Assembly (NCBI GenBank): GCA_000733355.1
Contig: JNVV01000001.1
Coordinates: 650,208-714,207 of the forward strand
Direction: 5' to 3'
Source of the DNA: Falciphora oryzae
Lineage: Eukaryota > Ascomycota > Sordariomycetes > Magnaporthales > Magnaporthaceae
Length of the DNA: 64,000 nt
The translations under genes and the position numbers were made by a program. The notes beneath the pieces are model-generated. The model was not told the DNA's origin. It was given only the letters and a program-made list of their open reading frames with translations, and ran no database searches. Positions 18,963 to 29,789 of this stretch are shown here, piece after piece (the first letter of the stretch is position 1; each line of letters opens with the position of its first letter).

Positions 18963-21954
18963 GGTTGTTTTGGGATTTTTTTTTTTTTTTCCTTTTCTTT
19001 CTCTTCCTGTCACACACACATACACACTCTCTCTTTTCTTGCTGGTTGTATTTTGCCCCTTGAGAGTTCAGTCGTGTGTTTGTTTGGTGTCGACTGGGTT
19101 CCCGTCACGCCCCCACACTGCGTACTTCCTGGTCGATGCTGCCGGGGGTTGACAATCAATCAACGCCCGGATCTTTGCTGTATCTCCACGTGGGGGCCTT
19201 CAATACAGAGTTTGCGATGGCTTTGGGGTCCAAAAGTCAAGTGAAATCAAAACTCGTGATGGTGGTGGCGGCTGCGGAATCAACAAACGCGTCTGCCTTG
19301 TCGGCGGCTGCTTTGGCGTCAATCCACCAAGGAAAATCGTGCACATCCGCTTGGTGTAGGCACCTTACTAAGGCTGTGTGCGGCTTTGACAGAGAGCAGG
19401 CTTGTGGGTCCTAGGCTAGCTGCCCAGCTCGGCCGCCACGCTTTTGTGACTTGAACCGATCCTTTGCGCCACTCCCGTCCACACTCACTTGGTTGGGGGC
19501 TGGCTTGACTTGGTTGCATATTTGTCTGAGGGTGCCAGACAGCACACCACAGTGTCACGACAGGACGCCCTTCGCTTATCTATGCCAGCGGCCGAGGCAG
19601 CATCTGAAAATTTACTGGCTGGATCTGACAGGGGGAGGCGACGTCGATGGAAATTGCACAAAACGAGCTCGCGTTCCCCCCCTGATCCGGCCGGTCTGGA
19701 CACGAGGCGGAGTCGCTGTGCCTGCCCGAGGAGTCGAGAGTTCAGGCGGCAGGTCGGTCGCGCAGATGAGGGCACAGAAATCGAGATCCTGCCACGGCGA
19801 CGACAGCATGGCAGATCTGATTATGTATGGAGGGAGGTAGGTACAGGCAGAATAGAACGGTTTGTTGGTTCATGTTGATTCTTGCCGCAAACGGGTTGCC
19901 ATTGAAACTCAACCGCTTTGTTGGGACAATTCAACGGCTTCCATCTCAGTCACCGCCTCCCCTAATAAACGACGCTCCGCCCACCACGCACACAATGGTG
20001 GAGCCCAGCAGGCAGACTCCGCACTGAACGCTGCTGATGGAAAGCGGCAGGAACGCTGACGGGTGGGTGTCTTGGTGGAGATGAGGTTGACGGCACAGCT
20101 TCCCGCTTGTGCTGCCAATAGCAACCACGGATTCGCAGCTCGCACCCGAGCACAGCCAGGGGCCAAGGCCAACAACGGACGAGACCAGTTGACGCTCAAT
20201 TGCACCCTGGATCTGGCAGACGCCCGCCCGCCGCTATTGAATCGACGCACTCCACTCGAGGCAGTTGCCCACTGCAGGTGCGACGCCACACCACTCGACC
20301 TCGCACAGGTGTAATCAATACCCACGAGCTGGACTCAGGTCGAGCCCTACACGATCTTGCAATCTCCTCGAGGTTGGGTCAGGTATCGACTGGCTCGCGT
20401 GCTGCTGGGAGGCAGCTGGCTGGTCGGCTGGCTGGTCCACTCAACGTTTGCTGACACTGGGAAGTGTCGCTCCCAGACAAGCCGCCAGCATGCCTCGGAC
20501 TCGAGTCCCAAAAATCAAGGCACATTTCAGTCGACGGCCGACCGCCTATTTTTGAATCACAGGCGCGCCCCGCACTGCTGGCGGCTATCGTCGCCTACTC
20601 CTCGAGTCCACTGGCGTCCTCTCGTGGGCCAATATCCGAGAGCACACGCTCGCCTGGAATAGGAGCTCCAGCGAAGGCGAGGGAGCGTCGCGATGCTACT
20701 CTGCCCTGCCAAAAACAAAACTGTGCCGCGGGTAAATAACCCTGGCCGGCTCCAAGAAAAAACCAGTTCGCACAACAGAAAGCGAGGCCAGCCAGACCGA
20801 CGACCACCTGGGCTAGCATGCATGCAACCCTCCCTCGCGCCAATCGGCTGACGGCAGCACCGCAAAATAGCGTCGCTGGCACGCGGGCTCTCTAGGACAG
20901 CCCACTGTGCTCGCAGAGCAGACATGCGTCTTGATGGGCTGGACCCACAGACGCGCGATAAAAATATCCGGCCCTCCCTCACTTGATCTGCATCCTGCCT
21001 CGATCCCAAGCCCTTCCACGTTGATCCACCGCCGGCCCGCCCCCCTGCTGTTCCGATCGGGAAGCCCCCTCGTTCGTCATCCCCCTCCTCAGTCTGACAG
21101 ACTGCCGCCTGGCTGGCCCTGCTCCCCCCCGCGGCCGTTGCTGCCGCCGCTGCCACGGTGATTAGGGCAGCCAGAGGAGTGTGCCGTGGCCACGAACAGC
21201 CCACCCACCCCCAATCGCCGAGTTAGGCAAGTTAGCTCAAGATAGACTAGATTTTGGACGGTCCCGACCATCCCGCGTTCCTCCAAGCCCAAGCCCACAC
21301 GCCCGCCGGCACTCTGCTGCGTCCAGAGTCGTCATCCTCCTGCTCGCCCCCGAGACGCTTCCCACCCTTGGTTCACCATGCAGCCAGGCCTCGGCGATGC
21401 TACCATACGCGCGCAGATAGGTGGGTTTCTTACAGCATAGTATGTACGGGACCTACTGAGCTGAGGTAGGGAGTCAGGCAGACGAGTTGCTACCTAGGCG
21501 GTAGACTGCCTGGCTACCCTGGCTTCCCTCCACAACATGGCTCGCTCGACGGGGTGCGGCCGGATGACCTTGTTACAATATATCTGTGCCACCACCGGTC
21601 AATCCCATCAACCCTCCCACACGAGTGTTGGATGTGTATTCGCTCCCACAGTAAAAGAGACCAAGCCCGCCTCGTTCAGCTCCTTTGCTGTGGCCGCGGA
21701 TCTGGTCTCACCCGACTGAGCCACCAGGCCAACCCCCCTATTCCCCCTGTCGGTCTTCATTTTGCTCTCCCATAGTCTGTACCACGCGCGCTCCCGCTAT
21801 GTAACAGGCGATCGGTCTCGCCATCCGTCGCCTGTTTCGTTTATCATTGCTTCTTCCCCGGCTGTCTCCTTATTGCCTCGCTTTTGGCCCCTCCCTCCCC
21901 CATCGGCCGCCGCAGTGTCTCTCTTTGGATTCGTCCAGAGCGCCATCTCCGACC
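18963..21954. other. Long divergent intergenic region
   Basis: This 3-kb stretch lies between CDC26 (-) and the next gene (+). It contains T-rich and CACACA-rich sequence at 18975-19045 and pyrimidine-rich sequence at 20970-21950, typical of fungal promoters and leaders. Frames of up to about 215 codons occur but show no recognisable domain, no consistent splice signals and repetitive composition. No gene is called. Confidence 0.5.
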
Positions 21955-24429
21955 ATGAACTCCCGACCCGGCTTCAGCATCCGTAGGCTCATCTCCCAGC
22001 GCCGGCCCCGGGGCGCTGAGGACGGATGTGGCGACTCAGTCCACGAGACCTTTGTCCGGTCCTCAAAGGACGACCTGACCAGGTCCAACAGCCAGCACAG
22101 CCAAAAGGCCCGGGCGTGGAAGAGGACAAAGAACCCGCCCCAGCCCATCGTCGTGGTCTCCGGATCCAAGGCGGCCCACATGATCACGGGCCCTTTGCCT
22201 CCGCTGCCCGACACTCCACGTTCGGCCGCCAGTTCTTTGTGCAGCTGTGACTGCCGGGGCTCGCCTCGGACGCCTGCCAGCTCGACGCCGCCGCCTCTTT
22301 GTCACAGCCCCTCAAAGACGCCTGACACCTTGTCTCCTCTGCTGTCGCCACGCACCATGAAGCTGGACGACATGGGCCTGCTCCTACAAGACCCCTCCGA
22401 CTCTGCCGTCCCCTTGGCCCTGGCGCAGACCCTGTCGCCGGTTTCAGACAAGACCAAGTGGAATTCCAGCCAACAAAACCAGACAGCACCCGATCAGCAA
22501 GCCGTCGAAGACATGTCAGAAAACGTAAGACAACTGATCCGAGAGACCGACGAGGCCTTCAAGGCCGTGGGAACCGCCCTATCGGAGGCAAGATTGGCGT
22601 CGCAGCAATCCTCTCCCTCCATAACTTCACCGCATCTGGCACACGACGCCAAGTTTGCCATGGCCCTGGCACAGTCCCCGCGGTGGCCGGGCTACCGAGC
22701 CGGGCTGAGGAGCCCACTTAAGATTGTATCGCCGCTGGCCTCTCCAGCGAGAAGGTCATCTGTCTCCAAGGCTAAACGGAGGAAGTCCAAGAAGGGGAGG
22801 CGGAGTCAGCAGCAACAGGAGCAACAGGAGAAAAAGCAGCAGCAGGCCGCCGCCCCGAAGGCCGGCGCACGATGGACCCTGACTGAAAACGTGTCGGAGC
22901 TCCTCAACGGCCGCCTCTTCCACCGCCTCGAGGTCGACGAGATCCAGACGCCGGATCAGGTTCAGGAATGGAGGCTGAAGAACAGGCCGTCGCGGCCAGA
23001 GGTTAGGACGCCTACTGAGTCCATCCGGACCATGGAGACGGATGGGAGCGAGACGCCAATCGAGCCCTTTCATCTAGACGACCTCCCGTCTAGGATCGGC
23101 GCTGCTGGTATGCGGATGTCCATGATCCCTTCGCCTACAGTCGAGGTGGCACCCGTAAACACATTCAACTTTGGGCTCGATGCTGTCCGCAAAGAATCAT
23201 CGGCAGAGCCGCAGCAGCAGCAGCCACTACCGGCGCTGCAAGAGCCGAGAAAGGCAGATGAGAAGATGATATTCCAGGACATCTCCTTCCCCACACCGCC
23301 GCAGAAGAACGCTATGCACCAGCAGCCTCGCCGACAGCTGCCGCCCCTGCCCACAATCCCTGAGGTCCCGGTTACAGGCCCGGACGGAACCCTGAAGAGG
23401 GATCAGCAGTCGCAGCAACACGGAGCCCAGTCACAGGGAACGACACAGCAGATGCAGGAAATGCGGCAAGCCAAGGTCACGGACGAGTTTGCGATTCTTC
23501 ATTGCAGTCCTTACACCATGACCATGCCGACCTTCCGCCATGGACCCATCCGCTTCTCAAAGACTGAGCTCAGCGTTCTTGACCCCAAGCAGCTGGCCGA
23601 CGAGACGCTCGACTGGACCGCCTTCCAGATGGCCATCCTGGGCGGCGCGGGCGACTTTCTCTCGGACAGCGTCGACTTTACCCGTATGGCGGACGCCGAC
23701 GAGGCCGACGAGATTGTGGATTGGTTCGAGGGTCTCTGCGTCGGTGGCATCGGCCACTTGACCAGCTCGGAGGAGGAAGAGAAGGAGTATAGCAATGACA
23801 CCGAGATGCAAGACCAGCATGCAAGGCACACGAGCACGGACGAGAATACTGAGCACACCCAGGGGCAAGACGAAGATGGAGCGAAGCAAGCGGAAAACGA
23901 GGACGAAGAAGAAGACGAAGTCGATGACGCTACGGAGCGGGCCGGCTCGGTCGGGGAGCAGAGGAGCGTGCCACCGGCGCTGGACACGGAGTTGGCGTCC
24001 AAGTGCCCTCCAAGCCCCGCGGCCACGGCCGAGTACTCGCCCATCTCATCCACCGGCAGCTCCAGCGCGTCAACACAGCCCGAGATGATACAGATCCACC
24101 GTGGCCCGCCGCCGATCCCGCTGGTGCTGGAGCGGCCGCCGGGACTCTGGAACGCAAAGTTTGAGTTTGCGGGCCAGGGGGTCGGGCGTTGGGTGCTCGA
24201 GTCCCAGCAGCACCAGCAGCAGCCTGCCGATGGGCTGCTGCGCCCAGGCAAGGAGCGGGCGGGGAGCCGCGACAGCCTGCCGCAGAGTCCGATGCTGGAC
24301 CTCGTGGTCGGCCGCAGCGTCACCGGTGAAGACTACATCGTGCCCATGGGGTTTAACCTGGGGCATGATCTGGGGGACTTCCTCAAGTGGGAGTCGGAAA
24401 ATGCGTACGCGGCCGGCTTCTACGGCTAG
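21955..24429 (+). CDS. Conserved-looking fungal protein of unknown function
   Basis: A single exon encodes 824 residues from ATG 21955, preceded by ACC at -3 to -1. I do not recognise the family. The N-terminal two-thirds is mostly disordered: a basic start (FSIRRLISQRRPRG), a Pro-rich ITGPLPPLPDTP segment, a helix-like QLIRETDEAFKAVGTAL, and Lys/Gln-rich low complexity at about 265-300. Segments that look folded are WTLTENVSELLNGRLFHRL (about 308), then VTDEFAILHCSPYTMTMPT, then TLDWTAFQMAILGGAGDFL to FEGLCVGGIGHLT (about 545-600). An acidic Asp/Glu stretch and a C-terminal RPPGLWNAKFEFAG block (about 730) follow. There is no signal peptide or membrane segment. The compact aromatic-rich blocks between disordered regions suggest a scaffold or regulatory protein, but that is inference. 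Confidence 0.75.
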   Translation: MNSRPGFSIRRLISQRRPRGAEDGCGDSVHETFVRSSKDDLTRSNSQHSQKARAWKRTKNPPQPIVVVSGSKAAHMITGPLPPLPDTPRSAASSLCSCDCRGSPRTPASSTPPPLCHSPSKTPDTLSPLLSPRTMKLDDMGLLLQDPSDSAVPLALAQTLSPVSDKTKWNSSQQNQTAPDQQAVEDMSENVRQLIRETDEAFKAVGTALSEARLASQQSSPSITSPHLAHDAKFAMALAQSPRWPGYRAGLRSPLKIVSPLASPARRSSVSKAKRRKSKKGRRSQQQQEQQEKKQQQAAAPKAGARWTLTENVSELLNGRLFHRLEVDEIQTPDQVQEWRLKNRPSRPEVRTPTESIRTMETDGSETPIEPFHLDDLPSRIGAAGMRMSMIPSPTVEVAPVNTFNFGLDAVRKESSAEPQQQQPLPALQEPRKADEKMIFQDISFPTPPQKNAMHQQPRRQLPPLPTIPEVPVTGPDGTLKRDQQSQQHGAQSQGTTQQMQEMRQAKVTDEFAILHCSPYTMTMPTFRHGPIRFSKTELSVLDPKQLADETLDWTAFQMAILGGAGDFLSDSVDFTRMADADEADEIVDWFEGLCVGGIGHLTSSEEEEKEYSNDTEMQDQHARHTSTDENTEHTQGQDEDGAKQAENEDEEEDEVDDATERAGSVGEQRSVPPALDTELASKCPPSPAATAEYSPISSTGSSSASTQPEMIQIHRGPPPIPLVLERPPGLWNAKFEFAGQGVGRWVLESQQHQQQPADGLLRPGKERAGSRDSLPQSPMLDLVVGRSVTGEDYIVPMGFNLGHDLGDFLKWESENAYAAGFYG

Positions 24430-25060
24430 ATGCCCGCACCGGCATACCTATTGCTGATTTTCCTTTGCATTTTTCCGCTGTTTCTTATTCTTCTCTTGAT
24501 ACCTATCCAACTGTACTCCAGCGTTCTCCTTTGTCCCATGGTCTGTCCTTCCTTGTTTCTCCTATCTAGGCACTATGGGGGCGTTCAAACATTTCATGAT
24601 TTACTAGCGTCATTGAGACGCCATCTGCACACGACGCTCATACAGGACAGCGGGGACTTGGGTGGGAATGCATAGCTCTCTGGTTAGATGGACTAGATGG
24701 GACACGGAAATAAAACTGGCACGCTCTTTTTACTCAACAACTCACTCCTGCACGAGATTCTATCACAAAGGTTGCCAAGCAGTATGTGTTTACTGGGGGA
24801 AATTCCCTCACTCGAGCCGTGACAACTGCCGGAGTAAGCGAGCGCCTATCTGGACAGGGAAGGAGGGTGCATGCACGCTTACGGCCTCCTCGCGGGGCCG
24901 GCATCGAGGAGGACCCAGGAACCGGAATCGCCGGAGTAGCCGAACTGATGAATCCCATTCCCCAAATCCCTCAATCCGCCTTTCAGCCGCCCTGGAGCCG
25001 TTGCCGGACGATATTGAAGATTTTCGAGGCTGTGAACCAGTCGATCGGCACTCGATAAAT

Positions 25061-25091
<31 letters not shown>

Positions 25092-26049
25092 TTCGAGGGT
25101 CGGCGAATTTACCCAAGAGATCCTTTTTCCCTGGGTAGCGGATCCTTCCGCCCAAGGCAGTTGATCGGACAAGGTACGTATAACCGTCGAGGTCCAGTCT
25201 GGCAGCTGGAGTACAAGTCGTACGATACGAGGGGGGGAAGAATGAACAGTGAGAAGTCTCCTCCTCTGTGCATGGTGCATTGCATATCTGGCAGGTGCCA
25301 GGCAGAAAAAAGTGACTATCATGGGCCTCTACTGTCCATGCTAGTTTTAGAGACAACCAGAGGCGGGGAAGGTAGACAAGGTGTAAGACGCTTTCCTCGT
25401 ACGGCTAACGCGGGCAGCCTCTCTCTTGTCGTTGGGCTGACTGCCCACTTTGACTGATTGGCTTTCTTGGGCCGTAAGCACCCGGGGTTGGGGAACAAAC
25501 CCATGGGATTATGCGGCGCTGCTTCGCTGCATGTCTCACCGAAATAGCATCGGCATATATTGACCCCATTTATATTCAGCCAGTCCGGATCCACGCACAC
25601 ATGCGCACGTAACATCGTCGAAAAACCAAACAAAAACACCCTGGTCTGTCCCCTATTCACCCCGGAAGGATCGAGAAAGTTATAGCCCGAAGAAGGAACA
25701 AAGCTTCCCAGTCGCCAATTCGCGATGGTGCTGTCGGCAGTCTCGTGAGACGTAAACGCCCGATCTCAAGGTCGACACAAGTGCCGGTCTCCTCCCCGAC
25801 CACACTCTGACCTGACCGGCCTGAGGGTCTCGATCGGTCACTGCGCTGCACAGAAGCGGCGCCCAACGTTTTCTCGTTTTAGTTAGATGCGTAGGGTGTT
25901 GTCGGTTGGCTAGGTCCTGGAGGCCCCCTCTTTTGGACTCAATGCGGGGAAGACAATACATGACCAACACATGACCGGACCAGCACTCGAGGGCCAAGAA
26001 TAGCTACGAAAAATGACCTGCCACGGCGTGTTTTGGGGACCCAGTCTTT
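24430..26049. other. Intergenic, with CA microsatellite
   Basis: This is 1.6 kb between two converging genes. It contains an (AC)14 microsatellite at 25063-25090. No gene is supported on either strand. Confidence 0.6.
25063..25090. repeat. (AC)14 microsatellite
   Basis: A perfect dinucleotide run of 28 bases lies in non-coding sequence after GATAAATAA and before ATTCGAGGG. Confidence 0.95.
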
Positions 26050-27172
26050 CTACCTGCCTCTCCTCTCCTCTGGGTCATCACCACCATCATCATCTCCAGC
26101 GTCGTCCTCCTCGTCCTCGTCACCCTCGTCATCGTCATCCCCATCCTCGTCCCGCGTGAGGTACGGCACGAAGCGAAAGTCGAGCCACTGCATGCCGCCG
26201 CCCTCGACCTCGACCATGAACTGGAAGCTCAGCACGCCCTGGCCGTCGCCGCGCAGGCTGACCTTGCTCGAGATGCGCATGGCCTCGCTGGCCGACTTGA
26301 CAATGTCGAACTTGAAGCTCTGCGCCCAGCGCTCGCGGACCGAGAAGGTCTCGAGCAGGTCGCGCCCGCGCGAGAAGTCGACGGCCGAGCTGCCCAGGGG
26401 CCCGCTGCCCGCGAGGCGCAGGTAGGGCTCCCGGCGCGAGGCCGTGATGGTCAGGCGGGTGGGCGAGTTGGGGGCCAGCTCGGCGAGGGCGTCGAGCAGC
26501 CAGCGCGACTGCATGATGACCTTGAAGGACAGGTCGTCGCGGTCGAATGGGATCTCGTCGGGCGCCTCGGGCAGGTACGTGACGATGTTGCACGTGGTGC
26601 TGACCCCGGCCTCGTCCATGGCGACGCTGAAGGGCGCCCCCTCCTCGTGGTACGACAGGCAGCACGTGCCCGTGACGCCCAGGTTCTGGTGCATGAATGC
26701 GTCGGGCCGGTAGTTGCGCAGGTTGCTGCGGTAGGGATCCGTGTCGGCCTTGGCCTGGCGCGCCGCCGCGTCGGCGGTGCCGAAGAGCTGGAGCGTCTCC
26801 ATCAGCGCCGGCAGCGAGATCTGGAAGCTGGGAGGGAGAGGAGCGCCGTTTTCCTCGTCGTCGTCCTCGCCAGGCGCGGGCGGGTTCAGGGCGTATGTGC
26901 TGAAGAGGGCCTTGTTCAGCGACGCCACGCCTGCTCGTCGCTGTCAGTACTTTTACTTATTTATTTTACTGTTTACCTAGGTACCTATGCAACGTGCCTT
27001 GCATTACGCGGGCGTGCTCCGCCATGAACCTGATGCCCTCCTCGGTGATCTCCACGTGCACCTTGTTGGTGAAGCCGATGGCCCTGAGTAGCTGATACAG
27101 AGGCCTGGTGGAGCTCGTGACTGCCCTGAACACTGGAGGCGGAGGCGCCGTTCCCAGTGTGTTCGCAGCCAT
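26050..27172 (-). CDS. rad1: DNA damage checkpoint clamp subunit RAD1 (9-1-1 complex)
   Basis: Two exons encode a PCNA-like clamp subunit. The start is ATG 27172 (MAANTLGTAPPPPVFRAVTS). Conserved parts include GFTNKVHVEITEEGIRF, ARVMQG, NLGVTGTCCLSYHEEGAPF, FSVRERWAQSFKFDIVKSA and QWLDFRFVPYLTRDED. The second exon is 26050..26930. Two donors both keep frame: GC at 26997 (CAAG|GCACGT; exon 26998..27172, 67-nt intron, 351 residues, giving the expected RVMQGVASLNKAL), and GT at 26976 (CTAG|GTAAAC; exon 26977..27172, 46-nt intron, 358 residues, inserting TLHRYLG). Family conservation favours the GC-AG form. The C terminus is acidic (Asp/Glu run). Role: with Rad9 and Hus1 it forms the ring loaded at damaged DNA that activates ATR/Mec1 signalling. 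Confidence 0.93.
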
Positions 27173-27645
27173 GGTGGGCAGGCTCGGGGCTGCGACGCTC
27201 AAGGCGTGCGCGTTCGCGAGGTCTTGCTCTCTCTTTCAATTCAACTGGGCGTTCTTTGATGGATCGAGTCGGCTGCCAGTGTCGGATTTTGGAGAGACGA
27301 GCTCAGTCAGTCAATTGAAGCAAGAGTCGAGCAACTCCGTCTGGAATTCACGCTGCCCCACATCTTTCTCTGCCTGTTTCTCAGAGCTCAGTGCACGCTG
27401 CTGCTGCGGTGCATGAAGCTTCTCATTCTCTTTATCTTTTTTATTTTGCTTCATTTTTCTATTCCTGTTTCCCATATGATTCCTGAGCCGACATGTGGTC
27501 AGGAATCTGCTGCTGGCAATGACCGTGCCCAGTTAGCCCGCTGCGCAAGAGACTACATATCAACGTTTGCTATAGGAAACGTACCCATTCATAGCCACTC
27601 AACTCATGGGTATCTCTCCGCCCTCTACCCCCAACCTCGTTTCCT
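27173..27645. other. RAD1 promoter and OST5 3' region
   Basis: This is 473 bases between two genes on the minus strand, with T-rich sequence at 27420-27470. Nothing else is recognised. Confidence 0.6.
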
Positions 27646-28021
27646 CTACACGTAGACTCCAACCGCGCAAAACAAGTAAACTATGCCAAAGCTGTGCAGT
27701 GCGTACATGTGTTAGAGTAATAAAGCAGTCAGGTGGGCTGCCAGTGAGGAGATATCTTACCCCAGTGCCAACGACGCGGGTGCGCCCAAGACCAAGATGT
27801 TGACGAAGGAGCGGTCTGTCATGTATTAGCATGGGGGTTTCTATACGGGTCCCCCAATTGAGCCACAGAGAGGCAACCTTACTCAGAGCGAACAGGCCGG
27901 TCGAGGTGATGCCAATGGCGAGCAGGAAGAAGGCGAGGAGGGACTGGTTTCCCTTGGAGATGGCCGGGAAGAACAGGTCGTTGGCCGAGGCCTGCCAGGC
28001 CGACGAGAGCGATGGATCCAT
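27646..28021 (-). CDS. ost5: Oligosaccharyltransferase subunit OST5
   Basis: Three exons (27883..28021, 27761..27815, 27646..27693 less the last two bases, that is 27646..27691) encode only 79 residues. The introns (67 and 69 nt) have GTAAGG and GTAAGA donors, a TGCTAATAC branch in the first, and CAG acceptors. The rebuilt protein starts MDPSLSSAWQASANDLFFP. It has a first membrane helix LLAFFLLAIGITSTGLFAL, a short loop NRSFVN, and a second helix ending FGIVYLFCAVGVYV. That ending matches the GFG...WVGIYV terminus of yeast Ost5 and human TMEM258. Ost5 is a small endoplasmic-reticulum membrane subunit of the N-glycosylation enzyme, in the Ost1-Ost5 subcomplex. The gene is divergent from GCN5, with start codons 450 bases apart. 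Confidence 0.9.
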
Positions 28022-28471
28022 TGGGACGAGGGGCGTCGACGGCGACGATGCGTAGGCTCGGTGGGTTGTGTTTTTTTTTTGTTTTTGTTTTTGTTTTTTT
28101 TTGCTGTTCAGGATGGGTCCCAAAGCCGGGTCTCTTTCACTTTTCTCACTCAACGTCTCCGTCAATTGAAGCCAAGGCGCGTGAATGCGATGAGCAACCG
28201 TGGCTTCCCTGCCAGCAGCAGCTCAGCCCCATCCTGCCAGCAGGCCCACAGCACCCCCACAGACGCCCCCACACACCTCCGCTCCCCCTTGGGCGCGATC
28301 ACGTGCATCCGCATCGACTCCCGGGCTGACGTCGTCAACCACGAACGACACACCCCTCCTGTTAGCCAGCCCAAGTCCCAGCCCAGCAGATCGTACGCCG
28401 GCCGGAGCGCGCGGCTTCCAACGGAGCGCGCATTATACACCCTTACCGTCTTTCTTACTCTGTAGCTCAAT
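28022..28471. promoter_or_regulatory. Shared divergent promoter, OST5 / GCN5
   Basis: The two start codons are 450 bases apart and point away from each other, so this segment must hold both promoters and leaders. It contains a T-rich interrupted run (28069-28100) on the OST5 side, a CACGTG palindrome at 28300-28305 and a TGACGTCG half-palindrome at 28327-28334. Confidence 0.7.
28300..28305. promoter_or_regulatory. CACGTG E-box palindrome
   Basis: A perfect CACGTG (context GATCACGTGCAT) lies 172 bases from the GCN5 start and 279 bases from the OST5 start. Fungal bHLH factors of the Cbf1 type bind this core. Occupancy is not shown by the sequence. Confidence 0.35.
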
Positions 28472-29789
28472 ATGAAGGACGACAGTGAGCTACCTCTGCC
28501 CGCTCCGTTCGCGCTATCCGTTATATGCGCCTCGAAGTCGCGCCGCGTCGCATCTTTGCGACGGCAGACAATGCTAACATGCCTCCCTTACAGTCTCCAT
28601 CGGAAATGGAAAGCGCAAGGCCTCCGAGGAGCCCGACTCGCCGTCGACGGCCAAGCGGGCTAAGCACAGCCAGTCGACCGAGCCGCCCGAGACCAAGAAG
28701 CCGCCGCCGCCGCCGCCCTCGCGCATCCCCTTCCCCGAGAAGCCGGCCGTGATCGAGGAGCGCAACGGCGAGATCGAGTTCCGCGTGGTCAACAACGACA
28801 ACGAGCGCGAGAGCCTGATAATCTTAACCGGCCTGAAATGCATTTTCCAAAAGCAGCTGCCCAAGATGCCAAAGGACTACATCGCCCGCCTCGTCTACGA
28901 CCGCACCCACCTCTCCATCGCCATCGTCAAGAAGCCCCTCGAGGTCGTCGGCGGCATCACGTACCGGCCCTTTAAAGGGAGGCAGTTCGCCGAGATCGTC
29001 TTTTGCGCCATCTCGTCGGACCAGCAGGTCAAAGGGTACGGCGCGCACCTCATGTCGCACCTCAAGGACTACGTCAAGGCCACGTCGGACGTGATGCACT
29101 TTTTGACCTACGCCGACAACTACGCCATCGGCTACTTCAAGAAGCAGGGGTTCACAAAGGAGATCACGTTGCCGCGGTCCGTCTGGATGGGCTACATCAA
29201 GGACTACGAGGGCGGCACCATCATGCAGTGCAGCATGCTGCCGCGCATCCGCTACCTCGAGATGGGCCGCATGCTTCTTAAGCAGAAGGAGTGCGTCCAC
29301 GCAAAGATACGCGCCTACTCCAAGTCCCACATCGTCCACCAGCCGCCCCGCCAGTGGAAGACGGGCGTCACGCCCATCGACCCACTCTCCATCGACGCCA
29401 TCCGCGCGAGCGGCTGGTCGCCCGACATGGACGAGCTCGCGCGCCAGCCCCGCCACGGGCCAAACTACAACCAGCTGCTGCACCTGCTCAACGACCTGCA
29501 GAACCACCAGAGCGCCTGGCCGTTCCTGGTGCCCGTCAACAAGGACGACGTGGCCGACTACTACGACGTCATCAAGGAGCCCATGGACCTCAGCACCATG
29601 GAGACCAAGCTCGAGATGGACCAGTACCCGACTCCGGAGGACTTCATCCGCGACGCGAAGCTCATCTTCAACAACTGCCGCAAGTACAACAATGAGAGCA
29701 CCCCCTACGCAAAGTCGGCCAACAAGCTCGAGAAGTTCATGTGGCAGCAGATCAAGGCCATTCCCGAGTGGTCCCACCTGGAGCCATAA
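28472..29789 (+). CDS. gcn5: Histone acetyltransferase GCN5
   Basis: Two exons (28472..28484, only 13 nt, and 28594..29789) encode 402 residues beginning [17 protein letters not shown]. The intron has GTGAGC, branch TGCTAAC and TTACAG. Residues about 57-220 are the GNAT catalytic domain: the general-base glutamate is Glu138 in [11 protein letters not shown], and the acetyl-CoA loop is [11 protein letters not shown]. Residues about 300-395 are the bromodomain, with [31 protein letters not shown] and the acetyl-lysine-binding Asn370 in CRKYNN. Both domains are complete. Role: catalytic subunit of SAGA/ADA, acetylating histone H3. A poly-Pro stretch lies before the catalytic domain. The 3' side runs into an assembly gap. 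Confidence 0.97.

Noticed and set aside
28824..29777. A 317-codon open frame on the minus strand, antisense to GCN5.
   Set aside because: It mirrors the GC-rich third codon positions of GCN5 and its Val/Leu/Asp-rich translation has no domain. GCN5 on the plus strand is unambiguous.
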